A DNA stretch of 64,000 bases from Falciphora oryzae (Eukaryota > Ascomycota > Sordariomycetes > Magnaporthales > Magnaporthaceae): NCBI GenBank assembly GCA_000733355.1, contig JNVV01000032.1:81134-145133 (forward strand). The letters are read 5' to 3'. The notes below the pieces were generated by a model. That model worked only from the letters and a program-made list of their open reading frames with translations, searched no databases and had not been told where the DNA came from. A program made the translations under genes and the position numbers. Shown piece after piece: positions 1 to 11,279 of the stretch. Positions within the stretch are counted from its first letter, which is position 1; each line of letters begins with the position of its first letter.

Positions 1-1374
1 CCAGCTGACCTTTGTTTTTGCGGGCTCGACGGGGGCCATCTTCGCCTTTTTGCCCTGCTGGGCCGCCTCACGACGGTCGTGCTTGGCCGTGCAGGCGGAG
101 CAGTGCCACTGCTTCTTGGTGTCGTTGACGAACGAGTCGTCAATGTGCGGCTCGTGGCAGTTCTGGTGCCACGCCTCGTTGCAGCCGTCGCAAAACACCA
201 TCTGGTTCGCCTTGGTGAAGGCCAGGCGCGAGCACAGTCGGCACAGCGCCTGCTCGGCCGTCCGGTGCTTGCCGCCGTGGCCGCCGTTGCCGCCGTGGTG
301 CGCGTCCCGCCGCCGCTTGTGGCCGGACCCGGACGCCAGCTCCATGGCGACCGGGTTGTACGTCTCGGGCTTCTGGATCTGCCGGCCCGACTTGGTCGTC
401 GTCAGCGGCGTGCTGCTGGCCGATGCCGATGCGGACGCGGTCCCGGCTGCTGCTGTTGCCGCTGCGGCGCCCGAGCCCTCCGCGTCTGAAAGGCCTGAGA
501 GGTCGGACAGGGAGCTGCTGTCGTCGACTCCGGTGCCCTCGCTTTTAGTCGTGCGCTTGCGCTTCTGGCCGGCCCTGGCGCCGCCCCTACCGACGGCCCC
601 GGTGGATGCTCTCGCCTTCCTGCCCGGGGCGCCCGCACCCTTCCCGTCGGCCGCGGTCTTGCCCCGGGCCTTACCGCCGGACGAGATACCCGCGTTGACT
701 TTCTGGATGGCGCTGAGACCGGCTGGGCGGTGCGGAGTGGTTGTGGCGGGGCCGCCTGGAGCGGGGCCGGCTGACGGGGCCGACGAGGAAGCCGGAAAAG
801 GGGCAGGGGCCAGGGTGCTCGGCATCTGCATGGTGGACGTGCTCATGCCGTCGAGCAGGCGTCGTCTGACGTCCTCGTATGTGGGAGAGAGGATGGCGGC
901 TCTTGGGGTGTTCGCGGCAGCGGAAGCGAGGGCGGAGCTCAGGCCGCCGCCCTCGCCTCCCCGCATCCGGTTCAAGATTAGCTGGGTTGTCAGGGTAAAC
1001 TGCTGCATATATGCCGGGCGGGTCGGTGACAGGCTGGCCGAGGCGCCGTTCCGGCTGTCTGCGGCGGCGTCATTTTGTTGGCTTGGCTGCGGTGTTGTCG
1101 CTTTTCTCAGCCTGGGTCCGGAGCCAGGTGCTGCGGGAGCATCAGCATCTGCAGCAGTGTCTGCCGCGCCATCTGTCTTTTCACTCTCGGACGGCGGTAT
1201 TGATACTGCGGGCGCTGGAGTGGGCACAGATGATGTGTGGGCCGCGGCGGCGTCTGGTGCTGGCTCGGCCGACTCCTTGACGGCAGCCGGGGTCGGAGCG
1301 TCTGGTGTGGGCGACGGCGGGGCGAATGCGTCGTCGCTGAAGAAGCCGGCAGGATCGCCGGGGGTCGTGGTCAT
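1..1374 (-). CDS. PHD-finger protein, 3' end cut by window edge
   Basis: One open frame of 458 codons runs from an ATG at 1374 off the left edge, so the C-terminus is missing. The first ~370 residues are low-complexity (Ala/Pro/Ser/Thr-rich) with basic patches such as GQKRKRTTKS. A C4HC3 PHD zinc finger follows at about residues 378-430: LCRLC, then MVFCDGC, NEAWHQNCH, and QWHCSAC supply all eight zinc ligands with normal spacing. PHD fingers commonly read histone H3 tails, so a nuclear chromatin role is inferred from the family. The specific complex cannot be named from this sequence. An opposite-strand ORF over the same bases is a GC-rich shadow. Confidence 0.85.
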   Translation of the reverse strand, partial: MTTTPGDPAGFFSDDAFAPPSPTPDAPTPAAVKESAEPAPDAAAAHTSSVPTPAPAVSIPPSESEKTDGAADTAADADAPAAPGSGPRLRKATTPQPSQQNDAAADSRNGASASLSPTRPAYMQQFTLTTQLILNRMRGGEGGGLSSALASAAANTPRAAILSPTYEDVRRRLLDGMSTSTMQMPSTLAPAPFPASSSAPSAGPAPGGPATTTPHRPAGLSAIQKVNAGISSGGKARGKTAADGKGAGAPGRKARASTGAVGRGGARAGQKRKRTTKSEGTGVDDSSSLSDLSGLSDAEGSGAAAATAAAGTASASASASSTPLTTTKSGRQIQKPETYNPVAMELASGSGHKRRRDAHHGGNGGHGGKHRTAEQALCRLCSRLAFTKANQMVFCDGCNEAWHQNCHEPHIDDSFVNDTKKQWHCSACTAKHDRREAAQQGKKAKMAPVEPAKTKVSW

Positions 1375-2115
1375 GATGTGGCAACCGCTCCTAGGGAGCC
1401 TCAGTTCATGGCTACCTAGTAGTTTGCCGCACTGTAAGCCATGTTAGCGGTTGTTTGCGTTGCCCGTCTACGTCCATGTTGTCAGCGGCGGGTGGGTGTA
1501 TATAAACATGTAGTGTGTGGTGTGTTGTTTGTGGCTTGTGATGTGTGACTGTCGCCGTTGTCGCATGATTTTCATGGTGGTTCCATGAGTCGACGGCCAC
1601 ATATGAAAGTACCCGGGGTCTTGTCTGTCCGTCTGGTGTAATGTCCAAGAGGCTCCTAACGTGGGGGATGAAAGCCGGGCGCATGCGCTGACAACAAACA
1701 AGGCGAGCAAGTGACTTACGACAGCAGAAAACGAGACAGCCCACGCTCCCAGCAAGACAAGTGCGCGGGCCGCAAGATATCATTGGCCACGGCGAGTGCT
1801 GTAGGCAATCAATTGAGCATGCCGATATCGACGCCCATGTGGCACGGTAGACAGGGAAGTGCACAATCGTGGGGCCGTTAAAATGGTGCTCAGACGGTTT
1901 CCATCTCATTCACTGACACTTTGTTTGCGGTTCTACTGCCCTCATTTTAGAAGAAAAAGACGCGACGCCACGTGATTTGCACGTGTCCCTCCGCGTGCAA
2001 AGCCCAACTGCAGGGGCCCCATGCAATGGCTTTGACGATCAGCCAATAATTCGCTGTGGCGCATTCCATAATCCAGAGTGTCTAAGTCTGCAAGTCTATT
2101 GCTTCAGCCACCAGT
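1375..2115. other. Intergenic, promoter side of PHD gene
   Basis: This holds the 5' flank of the PHD-finger gene and the 3' flank of the CoA-transferase gene, both on the minus strand. I see no coding pattern, RNA gene or repeat in it. Confidence 0.5.
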
Positions 2116-3793
2116 TCATCTCACAACGCCCTTTTCCTTCAGCTCCCTCACGCGGCCCTCGTCGAACCCCAAGATCCCGCGCAGCACCTCGTCCGTGTGC
2201 TGGCCGAGCGTGGGCGGGGCGCTGCGGACACCCGGCCTGCTCTCCGAGTACTTGACGGGTGTGTTGACCATCTTCACGGGCCCGCACTCCGGGTGCTCGA
2301 TCTCGACCACCATATCCCTGGCCCGCGTGTGCTCGTGGTTGAGGGCCCCTTGTACGTCGTTGACGGCCGAGTACGGCATTCCCTTGTCGCGGAACGTGTC
2401 GAGCCAGTCCTGCGTCGTCCGCGCCGCCGTCACGGCCTCGATCTTGGCCTCGAGCTCGTCCCGGTGCGCCACCCGCGACGCGTTGGTCGCGTACCGCGCG
2501 TCCGCCTTCCACTCGGGCTTGCCTATGCCGTCGCACAGGATCCCGAACAGGCGGTCGTTGCCGCCGCCCAGGATCACGTCGCCGTCGCTGGTCTTGAACG
2601 AGCGGTACGGCACGATGGATGCTAGTCGGCGGGGTCAGCCGCGGTGAACGGATGACGCATGCATGGAGATGGAAGGGGAAGAAAAGCTCACGGTGCGCAG
2701 TGCCCCAGCGGCCCGTATCCTTCTCGCCGCTGATCAGGCAGCTGCTGGCAATGTTAGCCAGCGTGGCTGTCTGGCAGTCGCTGAGGGCGACGTCGATGTG
2801 CTGGCCCCGGCCGGACTTGGCCCTGGCCAGGAGGGCGGCCATGATGCTGTTGCTCGTGTACAGGCCCGTGGTGAGGTCGGTGACGGCGACGCCCACCTTG
2901 ACGGGCGGGCCGTCGCGCGTGCCCGTGATGTGCATCAGTCCGAACTCGGCCTCGACCATGACATCGTAGCCCGCACGGCTCGCGTAGGGCCCCGTCTGGC
3001 CGTAGCCCGTGATGGACGCGTAGATGAGTCCCGGGTTCAGCTTGGCTGCCGTCTCGTAGTCCAGACCGTACTTCTTCAGTGTGCTCGGTAGGTAATTCTC
3101 CACCAGGATGTCGCACTTGGGGATGAGTCTGTGGAGGATGTCTACACCTGCCGGGTCCTGGTAGGACAGGGCCAGCGACTTTTTATTCCGGTTCACCTGC
3201 GGGAGGGGGAACGGCATAATATTGTTAGGAGCGACTCGTCTGGGGCAGCACAGATGGTCGTGGAATGTAGATATTGGCCAGTACCGTCAGGAAATATGCC
3301 GACTCTCCAGGTCCCTCATGTTTAGACTCGGGAGTGTAGGGAGCATACGGGGGCCCCCAGGCCCTCGTGTCATCGCCGCGGACGGGGTGCTCTATCTTGA
3401 TCACTTCAGCACTAAAGGAGAAGATACGGATCTCAACAACCGGAAGTGCTCGTCTGGATGGCGGGAACACAACGCCAAACAGAATGGGCTAGCAGGAGTG
3501 GACTGACCCTAAGTCGCCGAGAATTTGCGTCGAGTATGGCTACCAGGGTCCAGATTAGTTCCGTGGTGGCTTTAACACGAAGTAGAGTCTCAGGGGCTGC
3601 TCACGCCTGCCAAGACCCGGGTCATGTCCAGGACCCGGTAGCCCTCAAGCGGCAGCGCCGAGTTCGGCACTGAAGAATTGGCAGCTGCCGAGGAGGACAA
3701 CCGAATTGGCCCGGCGCGCTGGAAAGCAGGCCGGACTGCCGCCACAACGGCCCGCCGAGCAGCACTTCGAATGAGAGATAAACTCGGTGCCAT
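2116..3793 (-). CDS. Mitochondrial family III CoA-transferase (SUGCT/CaiB-like)
   Basis: Five exons (minus strand order): 3793-3605, 3539-3508, 3411-3285, 3196-2692, 2621-2116, giving 452 aa. The N-terminus (MAPSLSLIRSAARRAVVAAV) is basic and Ser/Ala-rich like a mitochondrial presequence. The core has the CaiB/BaiF pattern: RVLDMTRVLAG, QILGDLGAEVIKIEHP, NRNKKSLAL, LVENYLPSTL, GYGQTGPY and GQHIDVALSD, the last covering the region of the family's catalytic aspartate. Such enzymes move CoA between organic acids; the nearest well-studied type is succinyl-CoA:glutarate CoA-transferase (SUGCT). The true acids are not decided by sequence. The 32-nt exon 2 is needed to join RVLAG to GDLGAEV in frame. 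An in-frame upstream start at 3856 would add 21 residues, but the 3793 start gives the better presequence. Confidence 0.88.
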
Positions 3794-4521
3794 CTTGTTG
3801 GCGCCTGGGGAGACGACAGAGCTCAGTGCTGGTATTGTAGAATACAAGCGGAACAAAAGGGCACACCGAGCATTGAAGGCAAGTCAGGGGAACCACCAGC
3901 CCGGGCCGTTGGCGGTCGGCTTGTGCGGGGATTGGCACACAGCATTCAGGCGCTAAAGCAGCGGGTTCTCCGGCATATTCCCAGCGCTGGCCCACTGAAG
4001 AGCCCCTGTATCGGGTGAATGTCGGCCAAACATTGACCAGCTGGGTGTCATGACATCAAGCATCAATGGAACACAAATCCAACCATACCCACATACAGTA
4101 AGACGGCGCACACTCTCGAATCCGCGACGAGGCGGAGCCGCCACAGCGATCCGCAGCAAAGATTCTGCTGTTCCACATGTTGGCGTCGATTCAATGCTGA
4201 TGAGCCTCTCGGAAATTATTTATGAAACAGCCTGAAGGCATTTGATCAGTCCTCATTGAGTGCTCATGGGTGCATCTACCCCCAGACGGATTGGCACACA
4301 TCCAAGCGTCGGTTAGCATCATCAGAGGCCCGCCCCTGTCAAACTGTGCAGCCTTGTGGTGTTGGTGCTCGAGCTCTGCGGGCATCTGCGCTGCTATCGC
4401 CACACCCTGACCTGCTCGACGCAGCCTAGAATAACTAGGATGAAGTGTACTCCACTGGCGCCGCGGGCAAATCATATCATCAGTATAAATCGCACAGCTT
4501 GAGAAACACATCAGGATAAGC
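3794..4521. other. Intergenic spacer
   Basis: This is the 5' flank of the CoA-transferase gene and 3' flank of the small membrane protein gene. A 106-codon minus-strand ORF (4191-4511) lies in it, but it has no recognisable pattern and sits in the likely 3' UTR. I see no other feature. Confidence 0.5.
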
Positions 4522-5010
4522 CTACCCTACTGAGCCCTGAGTGGCCAGGGCATATATTCGATATGGATCGGCCGCGTAGAAGCCGTCGTACTCGCCGCTC
4601 TGGGCCGCGGCCAGCTCTGCGAACGCCAGCGTGAGGCAGCCGCCGACGTGGAGGCCCAGCACGAGCAGCTCAAGGGCGAAGACGATGGCCCAGTGTAACC
4701 TAGGGACGTTGCGCTCCTTGTCGACCAGCGTGGCGGCCTCGACTGTGTCGAGACATATGGCAAACGCGGCCTTTTATCAACAACCCCGAAAAACATTCCA
4801 AAGAGTCAGCAGACTTTGGCCGAGGATTTGTATCCCCAACGGATGGCTGGGAAGGGCACCCACGGCTGTATACGCCCAGGCAAAGGTCTTGCCAAAAATG
4901 ATGGTCATGTACAGCAAAAACACGATGACCAGGGCTGATAGGATAGTCGCCACCGCCCTGATGGCCAGCAGGGTGAAGGCAAAGGCCGACGGCACCCGCG
5001 GACGGGTCAT
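4522..5010 (-). CDS. Small multi-pass membrane protein, unknown function
   Basis: Two exons, 5010-4864 and 4770-4522, predict 132 aa. The first exon has a strong hydrophobic segment (residues ~14-38, ending in VIVFLLYMTIIF), and the second has another (AIVFALELLVLGLHVGG). Between them is an acidic/basic linker around EAATLVDKERNVPRLHW. The donor GTGGGT and the acceptor at 4771 keep the frame and give a smooth protein. A later acceptor (…GACACAG) would break the frame. I know similar short membrane proteins from other filamentous ascomycetes but no function. Transmembrane topology is inferred from hydrophobicity only. Confidence 0.62.
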
Positions 5011-5425
5011 GCTGTTTTGTCGCCGGGCCGGCGCGCGGCGCCACCACCGACCGAGCCCACAGGTCCCGGGGCCGCCTGTGTCGGCTCTAATTTTGGGGGT
5101 CCTTTCTTGGGTTACGCGGGGGCCGTGGGGTCTGGTGCTGAGGCCAGGGCCTGTCTGGCGTCGTGTTTGGTTCCGCTCGGGTCAAACGCGCAGAGCCTTG
5201 GTCTGAAGAGAGGCTGCGCGTGGAGATGGAAGATTGAATGATTGAGGAGTCGCAATCGAACCGACGGAACGGACAGAACCAGGTGGGCTGAGTTGGTGCC
5301 ACGAGAAAAGCAAATGGCAACTCGCAAATCCTCGCATCAGACGTCTTACGGCAGCTCAACCCACCCCAGTCGGGGACGCTCAGCTCAGCTACCTATCCCG
5401 TAAACGCCGAGCCACTGAGAAAGAT

Positions 5426-5458
<33 letters not shown>

Positions 5459-6388
5459 AACACCTGCCTGCCTGCAGCGAGCAGGGATGCGCTATCGTGT
5501 CACGCAGACAAAGGTTTGGACTTTTGCAGGGACATCAGCACTCGAGACCCTAAAACGTCATCGGCTCTCATTGACGTCCCCCACATGCCCTCAATGCAGG
5601 GTCCGGCAGGGCTGACATCAACCTCGACAACGCTATCCGAGGGACTGGGAGATGGTTCCAAGCACTCTGGACGTGGTTTATCGTTTGCCATTGTTGAGCA
5701 ATGGGTAGCGTATAAATTGAATTTGTCGAAACATCTAGAACAAGCTCCAGCTGCCAAGCGCAACGACCCCCAGCTGGCGGGCGCATCTTGATCGCAGGCG
5801 GCAGCCTCAAACCCCCCAAAACACGGCGCGCGTCGAGTCGATCCCCTCCGCAGCAATTCGCGTTAATTAAAGCGACACGCAGAGACCAGTTACTACAAAT
5901 TCGAGTGGGAACCCAGAGAGAAGGATAAGCAGCAGCGTGCGAGGTCGGCGCCTTGGGCCAATCGCCCCTGGCCACCACAGTAATCCGAGCCGACACAGCC
6001 ACGCCGCACCACACTGCCCTGGCACTCCCTACCAAATGCGCTCCTCCTGCCATCAAGGCCTTCTTGCTGGCCGCACCAGTCCAGCCCACCACAGCCAACC
6101 CTGAGTGTCACACACTCTGGATTACTGTTTGCGCGCTGCTAGCAGAGGCTCATGTCCATGTCTCCCCTGGTTTCCTTGGCGAGCTGCCCCCCGCGGGCTC
6201 CGTCGAGGGGCGCATGCAGGCCAAGATCTGCCCCGGATATTTCACATGTATATATCGTTGAAATGGCCCGACTTGGTTTGTTTCCCCGTGGACAGGAAGC
6301 ATCGCCATCTCGGACGCATCAAAAGCCGAGTCCAGAAACAACACACACCAACACAAAACCATAGTCTCCATCCTCACCAATACCAGAT
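5011..6388. other. Divergent intergenic region with poly(A) tract
   Basis: This 1.4-kb interval separates divergent genes, so it probably contains two promoters. It includes an uninterrupted run of 30 A (5427-5456). No conserved coding segment was found in either strand. Confidence 0.5.
5427..5456. repeat. Poly(A) homopolymer, 30 nt
   Basis: A perfect run of 30 adenines. It is the longest homopolymer I noticed in the window and is probably a length-variable microsatellite. It lies about 420 bp upstream of the membrane protein start, in non-coding DNA. Confidence 0.9.
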
Positions 6389-8020
6389 ATGCGTTCCATC
6401 GCAGCACTACTCCTGGCCCTGGGCCTGCCCGTCCTCGCCGACGACAGCATCGTCAACATCCAGGTCGTGCCCCAAGAGTGCCTGAACCTCAACGGCCACA
6501 TGGGCTGCTCTCGCCAGGGCACCCGCATATGTATGCGTCCAACCACCACCTCGTCCTCCTCCGTCCCGACCCCAGCTTCGATATCGTGAACTGACCAGCA
6601 AGCAACAGGCATCTACGACGACGTTAGAACAAGGATACAGAAGACGAAGAGTATGGGCGGCAGATGCACGCCGTCCAGCACTGACGCTAGCAGGAAACGT
6701 GACGTAACCAGCAGGTCCCCAGTCCCTCCTCCCAATGTGCTCGAGGAGATTTACGCCCGCCAGATAGAAGACCAGCCGAGCCGCCTGCGCTGGTCCCCCC
6801 GCGCCCGCGCCCGCTCCCTCTTGCCGAATGGCAACCCCCCTTCTGGCAACGAAGCCACGTCCATCCCCGATGTTGCTGGCGGAGCGCCCACTATTCCAGA
6901 CATTGCAGGCGGATCACCCCCCGTCATTAATATCCCCGATGTTGCCGGCGGTTCCGCACCCGCCGGCCTCGGCTCCGGTTTGGACGCGGCGTCGATGGCT
7001 GACACTAACCCGGACCCTTCTGGCGCTGACCCCGGCCTTGCCGACACCACTAACCCCGCAAGCCCAGGCGACGGTGCTCCCCCCGGATCGGGACTCGAGG
7101 CTCTCAAGGCAGCTCTTGGTTCCAAGAACGATTCTGACACGGGTCCCACACAGCGGCAGCAGCAGCAGCCGCCCACTGACAGCAAGCCCGACAGCAAGCC
7201 CGATAGCAGGCCCGATAGCAAACCTGACAGCAAGCCCGGCAGCACGCCCGGCAGCGACCTCGACAGTGATCTCGACAGCCAGTTCGACGGTAAGAGCCCC
7301 AGCACGGCCAACGGCGTCAAGAAGAAGAAGCCCAAGTTCTGGATGACGTCTCGGGAGTGCCGCACGCGCCACGAGTCCATCAAGACGTGCCTCGGTGGCC
7401 GGCGCATGTGCCGCTTCAAGGTCCGGCGCACCGGCCAGCTGCGCTACGCCCCGATGGCCGGCTCCTGCAAGCCCACCGGCGGCAGCAGCATAACGATGCC
7501 CGGCGCCGGTAGCCCCAGCAAGGGCAAGGGCAAGTCGGGCTCCACCACCATCGTCATCAACACGGGCACCAGCAACAACAACAACAACAACGGCCTCGGC
7601 AACGGCAACGGCAGCGGCAACAACCATCGCAACGGCCCCGCCGGCAGCCGCCGCCACCCGCGCCTCCGCGGCGTCGACGGCCCCACCGCGGGCGCCATGG
7701 GCGGCTCGTGGGAGCACGTCAAGAGCAAGATGCGCATGCCCGGGCGCAAGTCCAAGAGCAGCGGCAGCGGCGGCGCCAAGTCCTCCGAGGACGGCGGCCC
7801 GTCGGGGCAAAAGGGGCCAGAGCTGGCGTCGCCGTGGATCTACGAGAGCCCGCAGAACGCAGAGTGCAACAAGCTCGGCGGCACGACCGGCTGCTCGGGC
7901 GGCAAGGTGACGTGCATCTACCGCAACGACAACGGCAAGTTCCACATCAGGCGGTTGGCAACCACGTGCTCCTGGCGCATCGTCAACCCCGAATGGAGGG
8001 GCAAGGATACCGTGGCTTAA
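6389..8020 (+). CDS. Secreted protein with three four-cysteine modules
   Basis: Exons 6389-6530 and 6609-8020 predict 517 aa. A signal peptide (MRSIAALLLALGLPVLA) starts the protein. Three copies of one pattern, E-C-x(8-9)-C-x(6-7)-C-x(17-18)-C, occur at residues ~30-67, ~297-338 and ~466-503. Between them are low-complexity linkers. The first has near-repeats of IPDVAGG (residues ~125-165) and a run of D-S-K-P units that becomes D-L-D-S. The second is rich in Ser, Gly, Asn and basic residues. The intron splits the third Cys codon of module 1 (GTRI-C-IYDD). I do not recognise the module as a named family. An extracellular or wall-associated role is inferred from the signal peptide and paired cysteines; an effector or carbohydrate-binding role is speculation. 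Confidence 0.78.
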
Positions 8021-9364
8021 GCGCTGGTAACGTTGACGCTCTCTTTCCTTGTTTTCTTTTACTTGTTCTATTATTCTATTCTTCTTCTTGTCTTTTTTTT
8101 TTTTTTCTTCTTCTTTTCCCCTTTTCACTTCTACGTTTCGTCCCTTTTCATATCCAGCACGGCGTTCTCTGCACTGCATATCAACGGCGTTTAGGTTGCA
8201 TCTTGATACCAATTTTTCTGTATTTTACTTATCGGTTTGACCCTAGAAGCCCCCTTCTAGGACTTGGGATATTTGGCGTTTGGCTGGGTGGTTAAAAGGT
8301 CAGCATTGGCATAGCATGGTTCCTGGGCGTTTGTGGCGCTTAGGGTGTGATTTACATCCTGGGTTTTATCCAAAATATTGGGTCTGTCAATGTCATATTC
8401 TCTTTCTTACCTCTCCTTCACCTTGGCAACGCATGTGCTAGTTTTTGGCCGAGCTTCCCGCTCGCTTACCGATGTGGCATTATCCTTGTCACGGCATTCA
8501 CCCGAGGTAAAATGAGTGGTGACCTCCGCTACCTTATCGATTGTGCTCTTTATCTCGTATCCCTTTATTTTATTCCAATTACAGTATAGATTTCCTTTCT
8601 CTTCCTTGTTGCCCCAAGGTTTCCCGCTATATAGCCTTATTCTCTTCTATCCTTCCAGGCGCCTCATCACAGCCTCCCTTTTCTTTTTTCCCACTGGCAA
8701 CCCTATGGTCGGTAAGTCGGCCCATCCCCGCGAGGGTCATCCAAGAACCCTCTCCCCGCCCCAGCCAGCGATGCAAGTCGTTGTGGGGTGCGGAGAAAAT
8801 ACGACGTCAGTCCAGCCAGCGCCAGCACCCGCTCCTATCACAACCCTCCTCGGAGATTGGTGAGGTAGCAATTCGGTACCTGACCCAGGGGGGAGGAATC
8901 GCCGGTCTGCGCTGACCTGCCGCCCACCACGTCGGGGAAGTCGGGGAAATTGAGGAAAAAAGAAGAAAGTTCTTGGTGGAGCTCAAAGGTCATGAGACTG
9001 CTAGCTGTCTGTCCATGGCTCGCCTTTTTTTTTTTTTTTTTTTTCTCTCTTTTCTCCGCAGTTGCTTTCTCCACACGCCTTTCCCCGCACGACCGACGTG
9101 ACCGCAGGGGAACGACAAGAGGGAAAAGGTGAGCAAGGGACTGCAATTCCATGGCTGTGGGAAGGGGAGGAGCGGTAAGGATGTAGCAGCCGAGTCAAGG
9201 TCCCATCGTGGCTGGGACGGCGCTTTTTCACGGGCAAATAGGTAGGTAGCCATATAAGAAGGTCGCCCGTTGCCTCCCACCGGCGCGGGCAGGAAGGAGG
9301 ATGGGAGTAGAGCCTTCTCTCTCGCTCGTCTGGATCCATTGGCCCCATCCCACCGCTCCCAAAG
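8021..9364. other. Intergenic region between two secreted-protein genes
   Basis: This contains the 3' flank of the cysteine-module gene and the promoter of the GH5 gene. It is pyrimidine-rich, with a 20-T run at 9025-9044. Short ORFs here begin at non-ATG codons or lack any recognisable pattern. Confidence 0.5.
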
Positions 9365-10923
9365 ATGAAGTTCTCTCTCGTCGTGGCCCAGCTGGCCCTC
9401 GCGGCCGGCGCGGCGGCGCAGGTCATGGACTCGCCGCGCTTCCCGGGCGGCCGAGGCGCGCCCGCGAGACAGCAGCCGCGTCAGGCCTCTTCCGGGCAGT
9501 CGTCCTGGCCCTACGGGCCCTTCAGCACCAAGGGCAGGGACATTGTCAACAGCCGGGGCGACGTGGTGCAGTTTGCAGGCCTGAACTGGCCCATGAGCGG
9601 TATGTACCCTTTGGTGGAACTGTACGCCCGCCCAACCTCGCTGACTGATCCCCATCAAAGGCGGCACCATGATCCCCGAAGGCCTCGAGTTCCGCTCCGC
9701 GGCCGAGATCCTCGACGAGGTGGCGGCCGTGGGCTGGAACATGATCCGGTTCGGCTACGCGACCGAGATGGTGGACCAGATCTACGACCGCGGCGGCCAG
9801 GACGTGCCGCTCGAGGTGGCGCTCGTCACGGCGCTAGGGCACGTCAACGGCTCGCGCATCACAAACGAGATCGTCAAGCGCAACCCGAAGTGGACGCGCG
9901 AGACAACCCGGTTCGAGATCTGGTCCGACATCCTCGACCTCGCCGCCGAGCGCGGCATCTACGCCATCCCCGACGTTCACATCCACAAGGCCATGTGGTG
10001 CTGCAGCCACACCGACGGCAACGCTGTAAGCAAAAAGACGTTCCAAAAACAAGGTAAAAGGGGCTGGCTTGGAGTACTAACACCTAAATAACAAAAAGTG
10101 GTTCGGCGACATCTACTTCAACGTCGACAACTGGAAGCGCGGCCTGTCCTACGTCGCCAACTGGGCCAAGAAGCACCCAAACGTCGTCGGCCTGTCCCTC
10201 CGCAACGAGCTGCGCGAGAGCTGGAACGTCACGGACCTGCACTACAACTGGCAGACCCTCGTCGGCAACATGACGGCGGGCGCCGACACCATACACGCCG
10301 CCAACCCGGACCTGCTCATCACCTGGTCCGGGATGCAGTACGATCAGGACCTCTCGGCCCTGACGGCCCGCCGCAACCTCCTCACGGCCCCCTGCTACAA
10401 GTGCACCGCCGTCCGTGACGCCGCGCGCCGCGAGCCCCAGTACTTCGACCTCGAGAAGCACCCCTGGGCGAACAAGCTGGTCTGGGAGCTGCACATGTAC
10501 CACATGAGCGAGGACCAGGACACGGGCAGCTGCGAGGCCATCGAGGCGAACCTGTACCGCAACGGCTTCAACGCGCTGGGCATCGAGGCGCCGACACCGG
10601 GTTGCAACCTGACTGGCTACGACTGCGAGCCCGCCCACCGCCTGACCCCCGTCATCTTCAGCGAGTTCGGCTACGAGCAAAACGCCACCACCCTGCCAAG
10701 GGACACGCTGCAAAAGTGCCTGCGCGGCTTCCTGACCAAGCACAAAGTCAGCTGGATGGTCTGGGCCCTGGCGGGGAGCTACCGCATCCGGTCTGGCGCC
10801 CAGGGCGTCGACGACACCTGGGGCCTGACCACCTTTGACTACTCGGCTTGGCGCAGCCCCGAGCTTATCGAGAAGTGGTGGAAGCCGTGGATTGCCGCCA
10901 TGAACGTGTCCAAGAAGAACTGA
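9365..10923 (+). CDS. Secreted glycoside hydrolase family 5 enzyme
   Basis: Exons 9365-9599, 9661-10025 and 10099-10923 give 474 aa. A signal peptide (MKFSLVVAQLALAAGAAAQ) is followed by a short Arg/Gln/Pro-rich stretch and a TIM-barrel sequence. GH5 landmarks are visible: AGLNWPMSGG near the start, the acid/base glutamate in LRNELRE (E237, preceded by Asn), and the nucleophile glutamate in FSEFGYE (E389), with GVDDTWGLTTF later. Several N-x-S/T sites suggest glycosylation. GH5 enzymes cleave beta-linked glycans such as cellulose, mannan or glucan. The subfamily, and so the substrate, cannot be fixed here. It is probably secreted for plant or fungal wall degradation. Confidence 0.9.
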
Positions 10924-11279
10924 AATACGTTCTGATGCGCATATAATGAGGCCCCTCGGCGCTGCTGCGGTTCGCCCAGCGGCCATGCCGGTTGTCCTTG
11001 GAGATGCGAACCAGTAATGCCTAGATCCAAAAAAGAATAATAATGAATCACGATTGCTTGCCATCATGGGATCGATATTGAAAGGGCCAGTCCTAGCTGG
11101 CCGACTTTTGAGTGACATGCTGCCTCCGTTCGTAGCCTGCTCATTAATATTACCCGTATATGTTGTTTTTGTATTCTGTATGCACTCTGGAAGAGAACCC
11201 ATCCGTGCGACTTTTGTTCTTATGGTGCTCATTCTTTAAAACTCTGTGCCTAGAGCTAAGTGTGGCGTCAACTCTAAGC
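10924..11279. other. Convergent 3' spacer
   Basis: This lies between the ends of the GH5 gene (plus) and the VPS9 gene (minus). It is moderately AT-rich, as expected for 3' UTRs. Nothing else is seen. Confidence 0.5.

Noticed and set aside
50..1447. A 465-codon plus-strand ORF
   Set aside because: It starts at TTG and is antisense to the PHD-finger gene, whose zinc ligands prove the minus strand is coding. GC-rich DNA gives such shadows.
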